Assembly: GCF_001424585.1 (NCBI RefSeq)
Contig: NZ_LMPJ01000001.1
Coordinates: 90,441 to 154,440 of the forward strand
Origin: Chryseobacterium sp. Leaf180
GTDB taxonomy: Bacteria; Bacteroidota; Bacteroidia; Flavobacteriales; Weeksellaceae
Length of the DNA stretch: 64,000 bases
Direction: 5' to 3'
The notes below the pieces were generated by a model. It had not been told where the DNA came from. It worked only from the letters and a program-made list of their open reading frames with translations, and did no database searches. Below are positions 62,547-64,000 of the stretch, piece by piece. Position 1 is the stretch's first letter; each line of letters opens with the position of its first letter. The position numbers and the translations under genes are program-made.

Positions 62547-63614
62547 ATGATACACACAGCACTGGTGGTGGGCGCCACCGGCATCACCGGAAATAATCTC
62601 GTACAGGAACTGATCGCACAGGGAATGATCACCTACGGTCTCTCCCGCAACCCGGATGACAGCATTCCGGAAATGATACCCGTAAAGGCAGATCTCCTTG
62701 ATAAAGAAAGCCTTGAAAAAGCCCTTCACGATATAGCGCCTACGCATGTGTATTTCACTACGTGGATGCGGAAAGATTCAGAAGAGGAAAATATCCGGGT
62801 CAATGGAGCCATGGTGCGTCATCTGCTGGAAGTGCTGTCTCCTAAAAAATCAGTGCAGCATGTCGCATTGGTGACTGGGCTTAAACACTATCTCGGACCT
62901 TTTGATGCTTATGCCAACAGCGGAACGCTTCCCGAAACACCGGTTAGGGAAGAGCATCCGAGGCTTCCGTATCCTAATTTTTACTATGCCCAGGAAGATG
63001 AGGTCTATGCAGCGGCAGAAAAAGAGGGCTTCACGTGGAGCGTCCACCGTCCGCACACCGTGATCGGTTATGCGGTAGGCAACCAGATGAATATGGGAAC
63101 GACGCTGGCCGTCTACGCAAGCATCTGTAAAGAAACCGGCAGGAAAATGATCTGGCCCGGTTCGGAAGCGCAGTGGAACGGATTGTCGGATGTGGCAGAT
63201 GCGCGGATGGTTGCCAGGCAGCTGTTCTGGGCTTCCACCACCGAAGCGGCAAAAAATCAGGCATTCAATATCGTGAATGGAGATATATTCCGATGGAAAT
63301 GGCTTTGGTATCGTTTGGCTGATTGGTTTGGAGTGGAAGCCGAAGGTTTTAACGGCGAAATCAGGCCGCTCGAACAGATCCTGAAAAACGATGCCGACCT
63401 CTGGAAACAGATAGCCGCAAAGTACAGTTTAAAAGAAGCCGTTCTCGACCGCCTGGCTTCTGCCTGGCATACCGATCTCGATCTCGGAAGACCGCTCGAA
63501 GTGATGACGGATATGACCAACAGCCGCAGGGCGGGTTTTACCGCCTATCAGAATACCGAAGACAGCTTTTATCAGCTCTTCGAAAAACTGCTCTTCGAAA
63601 AACTGATCCCGTAA
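62547..63614 (+). CDS. NAD(P)-dependent SDR of the progesterone-5-beta-reductase-like (PRISE) type
   Basis: The protein has 355 residues from ATG 62547 (MIHTALVVGATGITGNNLV). A 34-residue extension from 62445 lacks similarity to the fold and places the Rossmann motif too far in. Extended-SDR features: GATGITG cofactor loop, YFTTW and TGLKHYLGPF, and the catalytic Tyr/Lys region replaced by NFYYAQEDEVY as in PRISE enzymes. The family reduces enones such as iridoid precursors in plants; bacterial substrates are unknown. Divergent from the AraC-type regulator. Confidence 0.8.
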   Translation: MIHTALVVGATGITGNNLVQELIAQGMITYGLSRNPDDSIPEMIPVKADLLDKESLEKALHDIAPTHVYFTTWMRKDSEEENIRVNGAMVRHLLEVLSPKKSVQHVALVTGLKHYLGPFDAYANSGTLPETPVREEHPRLPYPNFYYAQEDEVYAAAEKEGFTWSVHRPHTVIGYAVGNQMNMGTTLAVYASICKETGRKMIWPGSEAQWNGLSDVADARMVARQLFWASTTEAAKNQAFNIVNGDIFRWKWLWYRLADWFGVEAEGFNGEIRPLEQILKNDADLWKQIAAKYSLKEAVLDRLASAWHTDLDLGRPLEVMTDMTNSRRAGFTAYQNTEDSFYQLFEKLLFEKLIP

Positions 63615-63886
63615 TGCCATAAAAAACAGCATAGTGCAAATTGTTGTTCCTCGGTCTAGGTATTTTTACGATAACAAATGGGCATCGAAAACTTCGTTAA
63701 ATGAAAGGACACATCAAACAAAACTTCCCGATACGCCTCATTCAGTTCCGCACTTGAAGTCACGATATTTGATAAGATAGATCAAAACCGACTTCGGAAT
63801 CGAGGGCGTTAAGAAATTGTTAAGAAATTTCGTTAAAAAAAATCTGGTGTTTGAAGCGCGGGTTTACATTACGATGAGCAAAGAAC
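63615..63886. other. Intergenic region with an ORF fragment lacking a start
   Basis: The + strand frame from about 63781 to 63930 has no start codon near its beginning but reads KLLRNFVKKNLVFEARVYIT then MSKELKIRASSDFLEIYK before a stop. It may be a fragment of a dispersed sequence. The remaining bases show nothing clear. Confidence 0.35.
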
Positions 63887-64000
63887 TTAAGATCCGCGCA
63901 AGTTCAGATTTTTTAGAAATTTATAAATAATTTTAGCCTGAGTTTCCAGGTCTTGATCTTTTGGTTCCTTTTGCATCAAGGCAAAAAGTTCCAAAATGAG
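63887..64000 (-). CDS. Possible 3' end of a gene extending beyond the window
   Basis: On the - strand the frame is open from the right edge (64000) for 37 codons (LILELFALMQKEPKDQDLET and KIIYKFLKNLNLRGS) to a TAA at 63887-63889. It looks helical but is too short to identify, and it overlaps the + strand fragment. Chance is possible. Confidence 0.3.
   Translation of the reverse strand, partial: LILELFALMQKEPKDQDLETQAKIIYKFLKNLNLRGS

Overview
The window looks like a chromosomal segment of a flavobacterium of the Weeksellaceae, close to Chryseobacterium. This rests on the low GC content, A-rich sequence before start codons, Bacteroidetes-type TAnnTTTG promoter boxes, and the gene families and gene order. 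No rRNA or tRNA genes, insertion sequences or CRISPR arrays were seen.

Positions 1-39100 are a Bacteroidetes-type (subtype iii) type VI secretion system (T6SS) split into two arms around an effector/immunity island. The left arm (+ strand) carries a PKD-domain membrane protein (candidate tssP, cut by the window edge), the large lipoprotein tssR, sheath genes tssB and tssC, a small lipoprotein (candidate tssQ), the tube gene hcp/tssD and the spike gene vgrG/tssI. The right arm (- strand, read from 39103 down to 30374) carries clpV/tssH, a lytic transglycosylase, tssE, tssF, tssG, tssN and tssK. TssJ, TssL and TssM are absent, as expected for this subtype.

The island (8.3-30.2 kb) holds two secretion cargo systems. 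Behind vgrG on the + strand are two paralogous metzincin-like metallopeptidases, each followed by a paralogous lipoprotein that is the likely immunity protein. The second copy is preceded by a decayed copy of the vgrG 3' end, the scar of a duplication. On the - strand, a LysM protein, a DUF4280 PAAR-like protein and a 799-residue peptidoglycan hydrolase (M15 peptidase plus muramidase-like domain) form a second delivery operon. It runs into about 10.6 kb of some ten lipoprotein genes, several paralogous, chimeric or broken. I read this as an immunity-gene reservoir. A near-palindromic 21-bp sequence occurs both upstream of hcp and upstream of the LysM/PAAR operon, and may co-regulate tube and cargo.

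Positions 39.4-53 kb hold what looks like an undescribed stress regulon. Four promoters share one architecture: two CACCGA-type half-sites exactly 21 bp apart around TTTTGCC, with the second half-site 36 bp upstream of a TAGCTTTACA-type box. They precede an operon with a SRPBCC-like protein, a lipocalin-like protein and a quinone oxidoreductase; an operon with a bicupin, an M17 N-domain protein, a YoaK-like protein, a peroxiredoxin and a DsbA-like protein; a chloroperoxidase-like hydrolase; and dps. A LytTR response regulator and a hybrid histidine kinase lie in the same stretch. The 21-bp direct-repeat spacing is what LytTR regulators bind, so this pair is my candidate controller.

The rest (53-64 kb) holds a CPA1 Na+/H+ antiporter, an LTA-synthase-like sulfatase, a two-component system whose kinase and regulator are separated by a four-helix-bundle gene and tandem repeats, two SDR-type oxidoreductases and an AraC-type regulator. 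AT-rich repeats built from ATTCATC/ATTAATC-like words fill several gaps here.
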